Positions 1 through 7,714 are shown, counted from the stretch's first letter. The stretch is 39,980 nt of DNA from a virus (IMGVR_UViG_3300046170_000328:1-39980), one strand, 5' to 3'. Notes: generated from the letters alone by a model not told the origin. Numbers and translations: made by a program.

Positions 1-50
1 TGTTTTGGCTGCAGCAATCGGCCTACAGCGGTTACGACGGGCCGGGTCAC
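1..50 (-). CDS. Small protein spanning the contig ends (N-terminal part)
   Basis: The frame begins with GTG at 50-48, overlapping the TGA of the preceding small gene (GTGA overlap), and runs without a stop to base 1. If the window is circular it continues from base 39980 to a TAA at 39904-39902, giving 42 residues (starts TRPVVTAVGRLL, ends AKIIKDQPA). One His codon is split across the two ends. It would sit directly upstream of the portal gene. Function unknown; the product is basic and soluble. That this is one gene is inferred from frame continuity. Confidence 0.5.
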   Translation of the reverse strand, partial: MTRPVVTAVGRLLQPK

Positions 51-208
51 GCTGTTGCCTCTTCACCGTCTTCAGTCAGCAGTTCAGCGACTGCAAGCCC
101 GGTGATGATGTCATTTTTGGCTAGCTCCAAAGCGCCGACAAGCTCAATGACGCTGAGCCCTTCAGTTTCTGCGATCAGGTCGTCGAGAGCGTTCAGAAAT
201 TCTTCCAT
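47..208 (-). CDS. Small acidic hypothetical protein, 53 aa
   Basis: An ATG at 208-206 opens a 53-codon frame (starts MEEFLNALDDLIAETEG, ends LLTEDGEEATA) ending with TGA at 49-47. The product is acidic and likely helical, with no recognised domain. It lies between the basic 521-aa protein and, across the contig join, the portal. Its stop overlaps the GTG of the next small frame, which suggests translational coupling. No clear ribosome binding site is visible, so the start is the least certain part. Confidence 0.5.
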   Translation of the reverse strand: MEEFLNALDDLIAETEGLSVIELVGALELAKNDIITGLAVAELLTEDGEEATA

Positions 209-259
209 GATGCTGGGGATGGGTTCGGCTTTAACTTAGCAAGAGGCATCAAAACAGGC

Positions 260-463
260 ATGGGCGATCTAGACGTAAGCGGCACGGCGGACAATTGCGT
301 GAGGGTGTGCTTGACAGAGGAAGGGATCACCAGCTGTTGCAACGTGTCGTCGTATCACTTGGTGGAGTCGCACCGTAAGCAGCTGCAGCGAGCGAATGCA
401 AGGAAAGCAGCGGATGCTTATGGCATTAAAAAGCCCCAGCGGCCCGAATCGCTGAGGCTATGA
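260..463 (+). CDS. Small hypothetical protein, 67 aa
   Basis: This plus-strand frame lies within a minus-strand region. The central part (VRVCLTEEGITSCCNVSSYH followed by a basic helix) looks like real protein sequence with a Cys pair. The last residues fall in a terminator-like hairpin used by the opposite strand, so the C-terminus may be only incidental coding. No family recognised. A weak purine-rich stretch precedes the ATG. Composition and length suit a cyanophage orphan gene. Confidence 0.4.
   Translation: MGDLDVSGTADNCVRVCLTEEGITSCCNVSSYHLVESHRKQLQRANARKAADAYGIKKPQRPESLRL
432..459 (-). terminator. Hairpin terminator, minus strand (distal of a tandem pair)
   Basis: AGCC and AGCG at 432-441 pair with CGCT and GGCT at 450-459. 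A run of A at 428-432 becomes a U tract in minus-strand RNA. It lies beyond a similar hairpin at 554-584. Confidence 0.55.
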
Positions 464-553
464 ACCCACTTGCATGAAGCCTGAGAACCCATTAACTCAG
501 GCGACGTGCTGAGCGTAGCAGGTCAGCAGCTGCGGTCGATACGCACTAAAAAA

Positions 554-584
554 CCCCAGCGACTGCAACCGCTGAGGTCTGGGG
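554..584 (-). terminator. Intrinsic terminator of the terminase/basic-protein operon
   Basis: CCCCAG at 554-559 pairs with CTGGGG at 579-584, with an inner AGCG/CGCT pairing. Six A residues at 548-553 give a U tract in minus-strand RNA. The site lies about 30 bp beyond the stop codon of the 521-aa gene, the expected place for an operon end. Confidence 0.7.
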
Positions 585-612
585 CAACCAATGAATGAAG
601 CATCGTAGCAGG

Positions 613-2178
613 TCAGCCCCTGCGGCGTTTGGGCTTGCCTTTGTAGAAGGCTAACGCTCGTTCCTGAGTCCTTTTGGCATTTGCTGCCATCCGTCCCGCT
701 CCCTTTTGGGTGTTGCCTGCTGGATTAAGACTGATCGATCGCTCCTTCGTGATCCGTTTGGCCCTGCTTACCCGCAAGGATTCAGCAGACCTGACCCTCT
801 TAGGCTTTGCTGCTGCGGTCTGACGTTTCGCCTCTGCTTTTGCTGCTCTTTCAGATTTCCTCTGCGCTTTAGGCTTGATCAGCCGTGCTGTTTCAGCCGC
901 TTTTACTTGCTTGGCAGCCTTGCTAATGCTTGCATCAAGCTGCTTGCCTCTGCGGCCTTTCATCGGGATGTTGGCCTCTGCCGTGTCGCCACGCTTCGCC
1001 CTGCTCTTCTTCCCGCCAGTCGCTGGATCCTGGCCCCGTGCTCCTTTCGTCAACCTCCCGCCATAATCTCGGCTGCGCTTATCCGTCACTGATGGCTTTG
1101 ATAGCGCTTTGCCAAGCCGGCCCTTGTCTTCTTTCATCATCCGGCCCCGCAATGCATCAGCCTGCTTCTTCACGCCACGCAATTTCTCCGCAGAACCCTT
1201 CAGGGCTTTGCCTTTTTTGATCACATTATCGATTGCACGATTCATTTTGGTGCGCGGTGATTTTGGACCGGGCTTGATCGTATTTTTAGGGCCAAGCCTG
1301 CCACCAGTTCGCCTGATGTTGCCCTTAGCGACGGGCCTGGCCAGCTTGCCGGTAGCCCGTGCGCTATTGGCCGTTACGCTTTTTTTTTTGGCGCGGGCTC
1401 TGTCCGCTCGCTTTGCATTAAGCCTCGCCATCGCCGCTGCCATTTCAGGCGCTCTTTTTGCGGCTAAAAGTGCTCTTCGCGCCTTTTCAGTTGGCTTGCC
1501 CTTTTGGCCTGTTTTTAGATAGTTCTGAGCGCGGTCCAGGGTCGTGCTTGTTTTAACCTGACGCATATACCGCTTGCTATCTGTCACATTCCCGTAGCGG
1601 GTATTTTCTTTGAGATTTGCCTTGTTTACGGCAGATTTACGCTTAATCCTATTTGCAATCGTGGCCGGTGCATTGCCTTTAGCGCGGGCTTTTTTGGCTA
1701 CTGTGCTGCTAATTCGAGCGCCTTGCACTCGCCGCGCTTTAGGGTTTGCCGGGATCACTGAGCTGCGATCAGCCCTGAGCTTTCGCCGCGTTGCCGTTTT
1801 GATTTCCAGCCTAGCTGTTGCCGCGTCACGAGCGCTTAAATTTGCTGGCTTCGCTGCTCTGCTTTGCGCCAATGGTGCCGCATCTAGCCTTTTTTGCGTT
1901 TCGGCAAAGAATTTTTTCTGTCTGGCTGTTAATTGCGACCGCTTTAAATCTTTACCGGCTTGGACTCGCTTTGCATATTTTTGCCCCTCAGATCTCGGCT
2001 TGGCTTTTAACGTGCCGCCAGGCTTGCCGTTTGTCTTTGCTTTTACGGTCTGAGTTGCCCGCTTCTTGCCGCCAGCAGTCTTCAGCCTGCCTCCGCGAGC
2101 AGTGGCGCCAGTCGTAGCAAATCGCCCACGGTTGTCACGGACGTACTTCCTGCCAGACCTGCCGCCGCGCTTGGCCAT
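613..2178 (-). CDS. Very basic Lys/Arg/Ala-rich phage protein, 521 aa
   Basis: The protein is almost wholly Lys, Arg, Ala, Gly, Ser and Thr, with few hydrophobic runs and no membrane segment. The N-terminus (GRKYVRDNRGRFATTGATAR) resembles N-termini of small basic phage structural proteins. It ends in a polybasic tail (KGKPKRRRG). No catalytic motif is seen. It starts 14 bp after the large terminase stop and precedes a terminator, so it belongs to the packaging operon. A DNA-binding or DNA-condensing role in packaging or in the virion is plausible but inferred. The opposite strand also has long open frames, an expected mirror effect of its composition. Confidence 0.8.
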   Translation of the reverse strand: MAKRGGRSGRKYVRDNRGRFATTGATARGGRLKTAGGKKRATQTVKAKTNGKPGGTLKAKPRSEGQKYAKRVQAGKDLKRSQLTARQKKFFAETQKRLDAAPLAQSRAAKPANLSARDAATARLEIKTATRRKLRADRSSVIPANPKARRVQGARISSTVAKKARAKGNAPATIANRIKRKSAVNKANLKENTRYGNVTDSKRYMRQVKTSTTLDRAQNYLKTGQKGKPTEKARRALLAAKRAPEMAAAMARLNAKRADRARAKKKSVTANSARATGKLARPVAKGNIRRTGGRLGPKNTIKPGPKSPRTKMNRAIDNVIKKGKALKGSAEKLRGVKKQADALRGRMMKEDKGRLGKALSKPSVTDKRSRDYGGRLTKGARGQDPATGGKKSRAKRGDTAEANIPMKGRRGKQLDASISKAAKQVKAAETARLIKPKAQRKSERAAKAEAKRQTAAAKPKRVRSAESLRVSRAKRITKERSISLNPAGNTQKGAGRMAANAKRTQERALAFYKGKPKRRRG

Positions 2179-2192
2179 TGTTCAACGTTTCG

Positions 2193-3593
2193 TTAATACA
2201 GTCTAATGCCGGTGCCACGGCCAGCCCTGCGGTGCAGTGGGTTCAGCTCTCTCCAAACGAGATAGCCTGCCGCGTCGTTCATATGGTCATGGCCAGATTC
2301 CTTGTCAGGCTCCTGCCGCTCGTTATACGCCTGCAGCTCTAGGCATTCGATCAGCCGTTTGCATCGTGGGTTGATCTGGATTCTGATTTCGCCTTTCCCG
2401 TTCTCCAAAGCACCTTGAAAAGCAGAAACCCGATCAGCCACCCTGGGATTGGCTTTAGGCGATTGGTTGCTGATGCCATAGCTCAGAAGTATCTCCAGAT
2501 CAGTCTTGGTTGCGTTGGTTGATCTATTCCCTCCTGAGGCATCTGGGTAGCCGTAAAGCGTGCGGCCTGGATAGCGAGCACAGATCTCCTGCGCCAAGGC
2601 ATCAGTGTCATGGGCCCCGCTGATTTCATCGATGAAATGCAGGGCGTTACCAGACCGGATAGCAATACAGGCATTTGTATTGCCCACATTGAAATCAATG
2701 CCAATTCTCAGCGGCTCTTCTGGATCATCATCAACGTCGGCAACATGCTTGGCACGGTCAAACCTGTCAAAGACAGATCCAGTCGCAAGGTTCTGATATA
2801 CACCATCTAGATACGCCCGGCACTGCTCTTGGGTGTAACGGCTCAGCAGGTCATCGACGAAGCCCGGCCTGAGGTTATGGGCATTATCTGCGGTCTTCAT
2901 CCGTAGCAACGCTCGGCGCTTGCCCTCCCGTGCTGCATCAGTGCCGAACGTTTGGTAATGGAACCCAAACCCTTCTGGCGTTGAGTAGCAGTGGAGCTGG
3001 TTGAAGTTTCCGACCCTGATACGACCCAGAATCTTGTCATAGGCACGCTGAGCGATCGAGGCTTTCGCAGTATCAACCTCATCGATGATTGCGAAGGCCC
3101 AATCGTCGCCCACGATGCGTTGATAATTTTCAAACGACAGGCCAAGGATTGTTGAATCACCGCCTGGGAAGTGCAACGTGTGACTTACATACGGCGCCAC
3201 TCGTGGGGTGTATGGAATGCCGAAACTGTCTAAGAAATCCTCGAATTTTGGCACCCAAATTCTGCGCACCATATCACTGGTGGGCTCTAGGACTGAACCG
3301 AAAAAGCCCTGGTTCAAGGCGGCCAACTTAACGGCAACAGCATGAGCGCAATAGGTCTTGCCGCTGCCATAGCCAGCGCTGATGCCGATCTCAGGGATGC
3401 TGGCCGGCGCTCCACCTTGCGACGATGCGATAGCGCCAAGCCGCTCCACCTCGAAGGCGTTGAGCTGGCCAGGGTTGAGCGTTGCGGCGATGCGTTCTAG
3501 GAGGTCATCAACATCAGCCAAGGCTGCACCGGTGCCAACGGCTGCAACCTGCAGTTCTGCGAGCCTGGCCAGGATTGGGTTATTCCTCTTCAC
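2193..3593 (-). CDS. terL: Terminase large subunit
   Basis: This is the ATP-driven motor that translocates DNA into the prohead and cuts the concatemer. Walker A is GYGSGKT at residues 74-80. Walker B is AIIDEVD with D171-E172. The C-terminal RNase H-like nuclease shows D300 (RIGIDFNVGN), D351 (YPDASGG) and D440 (HMNDAAGYLV). At 466 aa it has normal length and both domains are intact. The start is GTG, overlapping the small terminase gene by 14 bp, which indicates coupled translation. Packaging type (cos or pac) cannot be told from the sequence. Confidence 0.95.
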   Translation of the reverse strand: MKRNNPILARLAELQVAAVGTGAALADVDDLLERIAATLNPGQLNAFEVERLGAIASSQGGAPASIPEIGISAGYGSGKTYCAHAVAVKLAALNQGFFGSVLEPTSDMVRRIWVPKFEDFLDSFGIPYTPRVAPYVSHTLHFPGGDSTILGLSFENYQRIVGDDWAFAIIDEVDTAKASIAQRAYDKILGRIRVGNFNQLHCYSTPEGFGFHYQTFGTDAAREGKRRALLRMKTADNAHNLRPGFVDDLLSRYTQEQCRAYLDGVYQNLATGSVFDRFDRAKHVADVDDDPEEPLRIGIDFNVGNTNACIAIRSGNALHFIDEISGAHDTDALAQEICARYPGRTLYGYPDASGGNRSTNATKTDLEILLSYGISNQSPKANPRVADRVSAFQGALENGKGEIRIQINPRCKRLIECLELQAYNERQEPDKESGHDHMNDAAGYLVWRELNPLHRRAGRGTGIRLY

Positions 3594-4059
3594 TGGGCAC
3601 TAACTCTTGACCGGTCTTGGCTTGAATGCGAAGCAAGACGGTGCGCTCTTGTTCTGGCGTGAGGTTTGCCTCAGCGATGGCTGAGACAGCGGCTTCGATG
3701 CCTTCATTTCTGGCTCGTGTGACGGCTGCGTTGTCGCTGTAGTGCTTACGGTATGACGGGCTATGAGTAAGCATCCATTGCGCTGATTTGCTGTCTCCTT
3801 CTTGAGCACAATTTGTGATGATATTTATGAATTTATGAGCGCCAGCTGCACGACCTTCATTAAGCGCATCTAAAAGAGCTATTTCTTCCTCAGTAGGACT
3901 AGGGCCTTTTGCATTGCCAATCCACTGCTTTAACGCTGCATAACTAACACCAACCGCTGCGGCGATATGTTCTAATGCTGCGCCATATTCTGCAAGATGA
4001 CGAACAGCTTCGATCACTTTTGAGTTTAGTTTGTAATGTCGCCTTCTTAAGTTTGCCAT
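3580..4059 (-). CDS. terS: Terminase small subunit
   Basis: The 159-aa protein has an N-terminal helix-turn-helix (about residues 12-48, with GVSYAALKQWIGNAKG), then a helical oligomerisation segment and an acidic tail (PSEEE). It would recognise phage DNA and present it to the large subunit. It directly precedes and overlaps terL. The family assignment rests on size, HTH and position rather than on a strongly conserved motif. Confidence 0.85.
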   Translation of the reverse strand: MANLRRRHYKLNSKVIEAVRHLAEYGAALEHIAAAVGVSYAALKQWIGNAKGPSPTEEEIALLDALNEGRAAGAHKFINIITNCAQEGDSKSAQWMLTHSPSYRKHYSDNAAVTRARNEGIEAAVSAIAEANLTPEQERTVLLRIQAKTGQELVPSEEE

Positions 4060-4081
4060 TTTAAATAACTATTGCGAAATA

Positions 4082-4423
4082 TTATAGCGCAGGCTCAATG
4101 GTAGCCCAGGTCCTGCCTGAGCGAATTTGGCGGATTGCATCGACTGAAACGTCGTATTGAAGCGCGAGTTCATATGGAGTGAAGACATTATTTCGCAAAA
4201 ACTTTTTGATGTCCGCGACCTCAAAGGGTTGAAGCTTCGCGCTTTTTGGCGCACCGTAGAGACGCTTTCTGTTGATGGGAATTTCAGGTGTGATCACTTG
4301 CTCAGTCCTGAACGGATGATTACAGGCCGGGCATCGACGGTAACGGATGCGGATATCAGCTTTGCGCCTGGTGCATGTGGTGTGGATGACGGGCTCACCG
4401 CAGATTGGGCAATCGATTGGCAT
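4082..4423 (-). CDS. Zinc-ribbon plus HTH regulator, 113 aa
   Basis: Residues 5-35 form a zinc ribbon of NrdR/Ogr-Delta appearance (CPICG, then CTRRKADIRIRYRRCPACNH). The C-terminal half looks like a helix-turn-helix (YELALQYDVSVDAIRQIRSG). This suggests a phage transcription activator or DNA-sequence reader. It lies directly upstream of terS on the same strand, the usual place for a late-gene activator or a terminase-associated HNH-like gene. No nuclease residues were seen. Regulation of late genes is an inference. Confidence 0.65.
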   Translation of the reverse strand: MPIDCPICGEPVIHTTCTRRKADIRIRYRRCPACNHPFRTEQVITPEIPINRKRLYGAPKSAKLQPFEVADIKKFLRNNVFTPYELALQYDVSVDAIRQIRSGRTWATIEPAL

Positions 4424-4430
4424 TTGTGTT

Positions 4431-4529
4431 TTAGGGGTGTGAATGGCCGGGGGATGGATCAGCCCCAGCAGCTGCCCTGTATTTCCGCGTCACGCGGTTT
4501 TGTATTTGCAGGCTCCCCGGCCTGGTCAT
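4431..4529 (-). CDS. Possible 32-aa peptide
   Basis: An ATG at 4529-4527 follows a good AAGGA ribosome binding site and opens a 32-codon frame (MTRPGSLQIQNRV...) ending 7 bp before the zinc-ribbon gene. It is rich in Pro, Gly, Arg and His and resembles no known family. The segment also contains a CCGCG/CGCGG hairpin, so it may instead be a leader with a structured RNA. Confidence 0.3.
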   Translation of the reverse strand: MTRPGSLQIQNRVTRKYRAAAGADPSPGHSHP

Positions 4530-4566
4530 CAGTTGTCCTTCTGTTGTTATAAAAGTTCTCTGTGGG

Positions 4567-4650
4567 TCATTGTTGAGCTAGAAAGGCTCCCAAACACCAA
4601 AAAATGACCGCAAGGATGACTAGGTCGAGTGTGATGTCAGATTTGTTCAT
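4567..4650 (-). CDS. 27-aa single-pass membrane peptide
   Basis: ATG at 4650-4648 overlaps the preceding TGA (ATGA) and has a GGGGGA ribosome binding site just upstream. The product (MNKSDITLDLVILAVIFWCL, then GAFLAQQ) is one hydrophobic helix with a short polar N-terminus. Such peptides act as phage membrane effectors or holin-like proteins, but nothing here identifies its target. Confidence 0.55.
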   Translation of the reverse strand: MNKSDITLDLVILAVIFWCLGAFLAQQ

Positions 4651-4877
4651 GATTCCCCCTGTGGGCGCATGCAGCTTTTGAAGTTATTGACAAAAGCTCT
4701 GACTTCATAAGTGGCTTGCCAGCTGTAACGCCACGAGAATTTCTCTAAGAAATCATCAAGAAAAGCTTGAGCCTCCTCCAACTGGTCATCACGACCTCTG
4801 TCGTAAGCGGTTCGCATGTTCTCTGGGTCACACGGATGAATTGAGTCTTGAATCTGGTCGCAGATCTCGTCAGTCAG
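4647..4877 (-). CDS. Small hypothetical protein, probable CTG start, 76 aa
   Basis: The frame reads LTDEICDQIQDSIHPCDPEN, then MRTAYDRGRDDQLEEAQAF, a coherent acidic helical protein. No ATG, GTG or TTG lies at its head. The only well-placed start is CTG at 4877-4875, six bases after a perfect GGAGGA and overlapping the upstream TGA (CTGA). The alternative is ATG at 4817 (56 aa) with a poor ribosome binding site. No known family; the C-terminus overlaps the 27-aa membrane peptide gene. Confidence 0.55.
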   Translation of the reverse strand: MTDEICDQIQDSIHPCDPENMRTAYDRGRDDQLEEAQAFLDDFLEKFSWRYSWQATYEVRAFVNNFKSCMRPQGES

Positions 4878-5209
4878 TGGGTGTCCTCCATTTGGTTGAT
4901 TGCTTCGATGATCTGTTCCCTATCAGCATCTTCCGCAACAAGACGCTTAAGTTTCTCTACTGGAGTTTCGACGTACTGCCAATGCTTGCCGTTAATGGTC
5001 CCACCAACAAGATCAAAAACGTTGCCACGAACGCCACCCAAAACGTCTCCAAGAACGCAACCATCAATATCGCCGTAGATGTTGCCCTGAACTTTGCCGT
5101 AGACATCGGTTAAAACGTCTTCGACGCACCAAGCGCCGTCCAGCCCCTCAACCACGCTGATGAGACCAAGTAGCTCTTCGCGTGTGATCTGATCAGTCAT
5201 TAGTTGCAC
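4874..5209 (-). CDS. Gly-periodic repeat protein, 111 aa
   Basis: Residues about 34-74 show a four-residue Gly/Val/Ile periodicity (GKVQGNIYGDIDG, then VLGDVLGGVRGNV), which suggests a short beta-solenoid-like or turn-rich stack. A helical C-terminus follows (PVEKLKRLVAEDADREQIIE). Function unknown. The start may be ATG at 5200 (TAATG overlap with the upstream gene) rather than 5209. Part of its sequence shares a 27-bp near-repeat with the ATPase gene at 6511-6537. Confidence 0.7.
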   Translation of the reverse strand: MQLMTDQITREELLGLISVVEGLDGAWCVEDVLTDVYGKVQGNIYGDIDGCVLGDVLGGVRGNVFDLVGGTINGKHWQYVETPVEKLKRLVAEDADREQIIEAINQMEDTH

Positions 5210-5634
5210 TCCGGCTCTGAAGAGTCTTCAACCGTATCTTCACATTGCTTTTCAAGAGCTCTGATCGTGAAACGTTGCGCCTCTATTTCATTGCGAAGAC
5301 GCTTGATGGTTTCTTCAAACTTTTCCTTTTGCTTGGCGAAAGAAACCAAGACTTCGGGAGCGCAAATTTCAAACGACTTGTAAAGAACGGCACTATTAGG
5401 CGGCACGACAATGAACTCAGGGTTCTCTGAGCGATTCTTTAACTTAACCTTATCAGCCAACAAGACAGTCATCTCAGGCTCGACTACCCCAGCCCGATTC
5501 CATGAGTCTTCGTAAAAAATCGCATTGTGCTCCAGCATTAGCGCCAACTGCTGCAGCGAATCGGAGCAGCTGTCGTCGCTAGGAATATGGATGGCGATAT
5601 GCGTTGCGCCATTTGTTTCGATGAGTGCGAACAT
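5200..5634 (-). CDS. Hypothetical protein with C-terminal coiled coil, 144 aa
   Basis: The N-terminal half is mixed alpha/beta (MFALIETNGATHIAIHIPSD). Residues about 98-132 form a charged heptad-like helix (KQKEKFEETIKRLRNEIEAQ) typical of a coiled coil. No domain recognised and no signal peptide. It is followed by the overlapping Gly-periodic gene and preceded by a strong GC hairpin (5687-5699), so it heads a short sub-operon of small accessory genes. Confidence 0.7.
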   Translation of the reverse strand: MFALIETNGATHIAIHIPSDDSCSDSLQQLALMLEHNAIFYEDSWNRAGVVEPEMTVLLADKVKLKNRSENPEFIVVPPNSAVLYKSFEICAPEVLVSFAKQKEKFEETIKRLRNEIEAQRFTIRALEKQCEDTVEDSSEPECN

Positions 5635-5686
5635 AGATTTGTTGATGTGGGATCGGTTAGTAAAGAGATGAAAGCGGGATAGGCCA

Positions 5687-5699
5687 GGGGCGAAGCCCC
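5687..5699 (-). terminator. GC-rich hairpin between small genes
   Basis: In minus-strand RNA, GGGGC-UUC-GCCCC forms a very stable five-pair stem. There is no U tract, so it may attenuate or protect RNA rather than terminate. Confidence 0.35.
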
Positions 5700-5706
5700 G
5701 TAGCGG

Positions 5707-5895
5707 TCATGGTTGGTCGATGTAGTGGATTCGGTAGTAAGAGTCAGAGATGAAGGTGGTTACCTCAAAGGTGCGCTTGCCCTCCCACTCTCGGTTAAGG
5801 GAGTCAACCGCTGTCTTGGCTTTGGCTTCGTCGATGTACCAAGGGCCAAGGGTGACGCCTTCGGTTTGGGGCGCGAAATAACGAGTTGCGGTCAT
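5707..5895 (-). CDS. Small hypothetical protein, 62 aa
   Basis: I chose ATG at 5895-5893 (starts MTATRYFAPQTEGVTLGPW). The frame extends upstream to a TTG at 5949, but the extra 18 residues look non-coding. The body resembles a compact phage orphan fold (YIDEAKAKTAVDSLNREWEG). It lies downstream of the RepA-like ATPase in the same operon. No function recognised. Confidence 0.55.
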   Translation of the reverse strand: MTATRYFAPQTEGVTLGPWYIDEAKAKTAVDSLNREWEGKRTFEVTTFISDSYYRIHYIDQP

Positions 5896-5958
5896 GAATC
5901 TCAAGCGAAGGGGGCCATCTCTGGCGTGATCACAGTGTAGACCATCCAAGGCATTCTG

Positions 5959-7575
5959 TCACCAGTCAACTTGTGGTTCAGCAAAACTAAACGGTGACTC
6001 GCACGGACGGACATCAATCTCTAGGCGCTGATTCGACAACGTGATCATGGGGTTACCCAGCTTTTCGAGCGTGATGCTGTCGGGGTTGGAGCCATCCCGA
6101 ACGACATAACCGCCGGACCAAATGCCGTCGCGGTTTACCTCGACAGGGCTCCCAGGAGCAATTGGATCTTTAAGGAGAGGGTCTCCTTCTTCTTCTCCCC
6201 CCTGAAGGTGTGTTTTTATGGATCTTTTGGATCTTATGGCATTAGATCCAAAAGATCCCTTAGATCCATCCTGGGGCTCTCTCAGGAGATCAGCTGGATC
6301 ATCCTCTGCAGCTAAGGCGAACTCGCTCACTTTCCAATAGCGTTTCGGGCGCCTGCCGGTCGGCTCAGAACGGCTGACAAAGGCCAATCCCATCCCCACA
6401 AGATTGCCAAGCTCGCGGCCAATGTGCCCTGTGGATTTAGCAGGAGTCATGTTGTGAGCGATCTCATCAGCGGGGACATCAGCGCCAAGCTCAGAACGCA
6501 TTTTGAGGTAATCAAAAACGTCACCACGAACGCCACCGAGAGACGCAATTTTTTTGCGAACCAGCTCCACTTGCTGAGAATGCTCAAGGCTGCCCTTTAA
6601 CGTCCAATTCCCCTCTGAGAGGTATTCAGCCTCAACGCCTCCTAGCTCGCTGTAGCCGCGTCCAGAACCGACAAAGCCAACGCGCTTGTCAATACGGGCC
6701 AAGCCTTCGCTTTCATCTCTGACCCAACGCATCAGCACACCCCAGGAGGGGATAGATGTGATGCTGCTGCTGCCTCGGCATTCAGCTACCCAATCCCAAG
6801 TCGTCGGATATTTCTTGGTGTGATGGAGCACAAGAATGGTGGCGCCTGTTTGGCTGAGATCTGCCATCGCTGTTCTGATCGGTTCAGCGAAGCGTGAGAG
6901 GTTCTCCTCTATGCCACAGGGCTCCATCATTGAGCTGAGGCTGTCGATGATGACAAGCGGGAACTGGTAACGCTCGACTTCCTCCCGCATATGGCGGATG
7001 CCGTCCTTAGTGAAGTTAAATTCATCTTTGGTGTCAACGCTGCAAAACAGATCTATGGCGTTGGAGTCCAACTGCTTGGCATCGTTGATCAGCCCCTCGC
7101 GGCGCAAGTAATACTGCCAATTGCCTTCAGATTGGTCTGTGCCGAAAATCAGCACCGGCATCCGCGTTTCGGGAAGTTTTAGATCACGGCCAAGAAACTG
7201 CTCACGTCGATCACGGATAGCAGCAACCAAACCACAGGCGAACGATGATTTGCCAATCTTGGGCTGGCCGATGAGGAAGTTGGCTTGGGCTAAGTGGATC
7301 AGGCCATCGAGCATGAACGAGGGTTCCTCTTCTAGGAGGGTCTCGCCGCCTTTGTAGACGCGCCCTTTGCGTTGACTGCGTTCTGCTCGTTCAAGATATG
7401 CCTTCAGCTCAGCATCTTTGACGTCCTCGTGAATGCCGAGGTCGTATGCCTGGTTTCTCATCAGTGGGAGCCAATCCCGCTCTCGCTCTGTCTTGATCAG
7501 GTGCTCCGCATGAACTGCTAGGTCGTATAGAGCTTGTTGAAGCTTTGGTTTGGTTTCGTCGGGCTTGTTGCTCAT
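5959..7575 (-). CDS. RepA/RecA-like AAA ATPase with winged-helix C-terminus
   Basis: Numbered from ATG at 7575 (AAAGAG ribosome binding site; a TTG at 7587 is less likely), Walker A is GQPKIGKSS at about 103-111 and Walker B is LVIIDSLSSM with Asp at about 211. A sensor-like LVLHHTKK follows. This matches the RSF1010 RepA/KaiC-like hexameric helicase fold used in phage replication. Residues about 340-420 form a winged helix (DVPADEIAHNMTPAKSTGHI), and a low-complexity tail follows. The likely role is a replicative helicase or helicase loader for the phage. No primase domain is seen. Confidence 0.85.
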   Translation of the reverse strand: MSNKPDETKPKLQQALYDLAVHAEHLIKTERERDWLPLMRNQAYDLGIHEDVKDAELKAYLERAERSQRKGRVYKGGETLLEEEPSFMLDGLIHLAQANFLIGQPKIGKSSFACGLVAAIRDRREQFLGRDLKLPETRMPVLIFGTDQSEGNWQYYLRREGLINDAKQLDSNAIDLFCSVDTKDEFNFTKDGIRHMREEVERYQFPLVIIDSLSSMMEPCGIEENLSRFAEPIRTAMADLSQTGATILVLHHTKKYPTTWDWVAECRGSSSITSIPSWGVLMRWVRDESEGLARIDKRVGFVGSGRGYSELGGVEAEYLSEGNWTLKGSLEHSQQVELVRKKIASLGGVRGDVFDYLKMRSELGADVPADEIAHNMTPAKSTGHIGRELGNLVGMGLAFVSRSEPTGRRPKRYWKVSEFALAAEDDPADLLREPQDGSKGSFGSNAIRSKRSIKTHLQGGEEEGDPLLKDPIAPGSPVEVNRDGIWSGGYVVRDGSNPDSITLEKLGNPMITLSNQRLEIDVRPCESPFSFAEPQVDW

Positions 7576-7714
7576 GCTCTTTGTCAAATGTGTTTAGGGC
7601 TTTGTCTGAGGCTTGTTTCCAGATCGCGAAATAATCGATTGATTCGTCGTAATCCGCCAATGGCGCGAGAGCTTGCCAGCGCAGAAGCTGATAAGCACGT
7701 TGATTAGGAGTCAC
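7409..7714 (-). CDS. Hypothetical protein, 101 aa, long overlap with ATPase gene
   Basis: I chose GTG at 7714 (starts TPNQRAYQLLRWQALAPLAD), which overlaps the end of the upstream small gene by 11 bp and has an AAAGGC site. The first about 55 residues look like real protein. The rest (about 165 bp) overlaps the ATPase start in another frame and has the Arg/Ser/Pro-rich look of incidental translation. The true C-terminus may therefore be shorter, or a frameshift may be present. Function unknown. Confidence 0.45.
   Translation of the reverse strand: MTPNQRAYQLLRWQALAPLADYDESIDYFAIWKQASDKALNTFDKEHEQQARRNQTKASTSSIRPSSSCGAPDQDRARAGLAPTDEKPGIRPRHSRGRQRC

Noticed and set aside
706-2117. Several long plus-strand open frames opposite the 521-aa gene
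   Set aside because: They are mirror frames caused by the Lys/Arg/Ala codon composition of the real minus-strand gene; their products are Leu/Ala/Phe-rich without coherent domains.
4157-4552. 131-aa plus-strand frame opposite the zinc-ribbon gene
   Set aside because: No ribosome binding site or motif; the minus frame has clear zinc-ligand Cys pairs.
4874-4900. Programmed frameshift joining the Gly-periodic gene to the next frame
   Set aside because: No slippery heptamer precedes the stop; a GGAGGA site with CTG start explains the downstream frame better.
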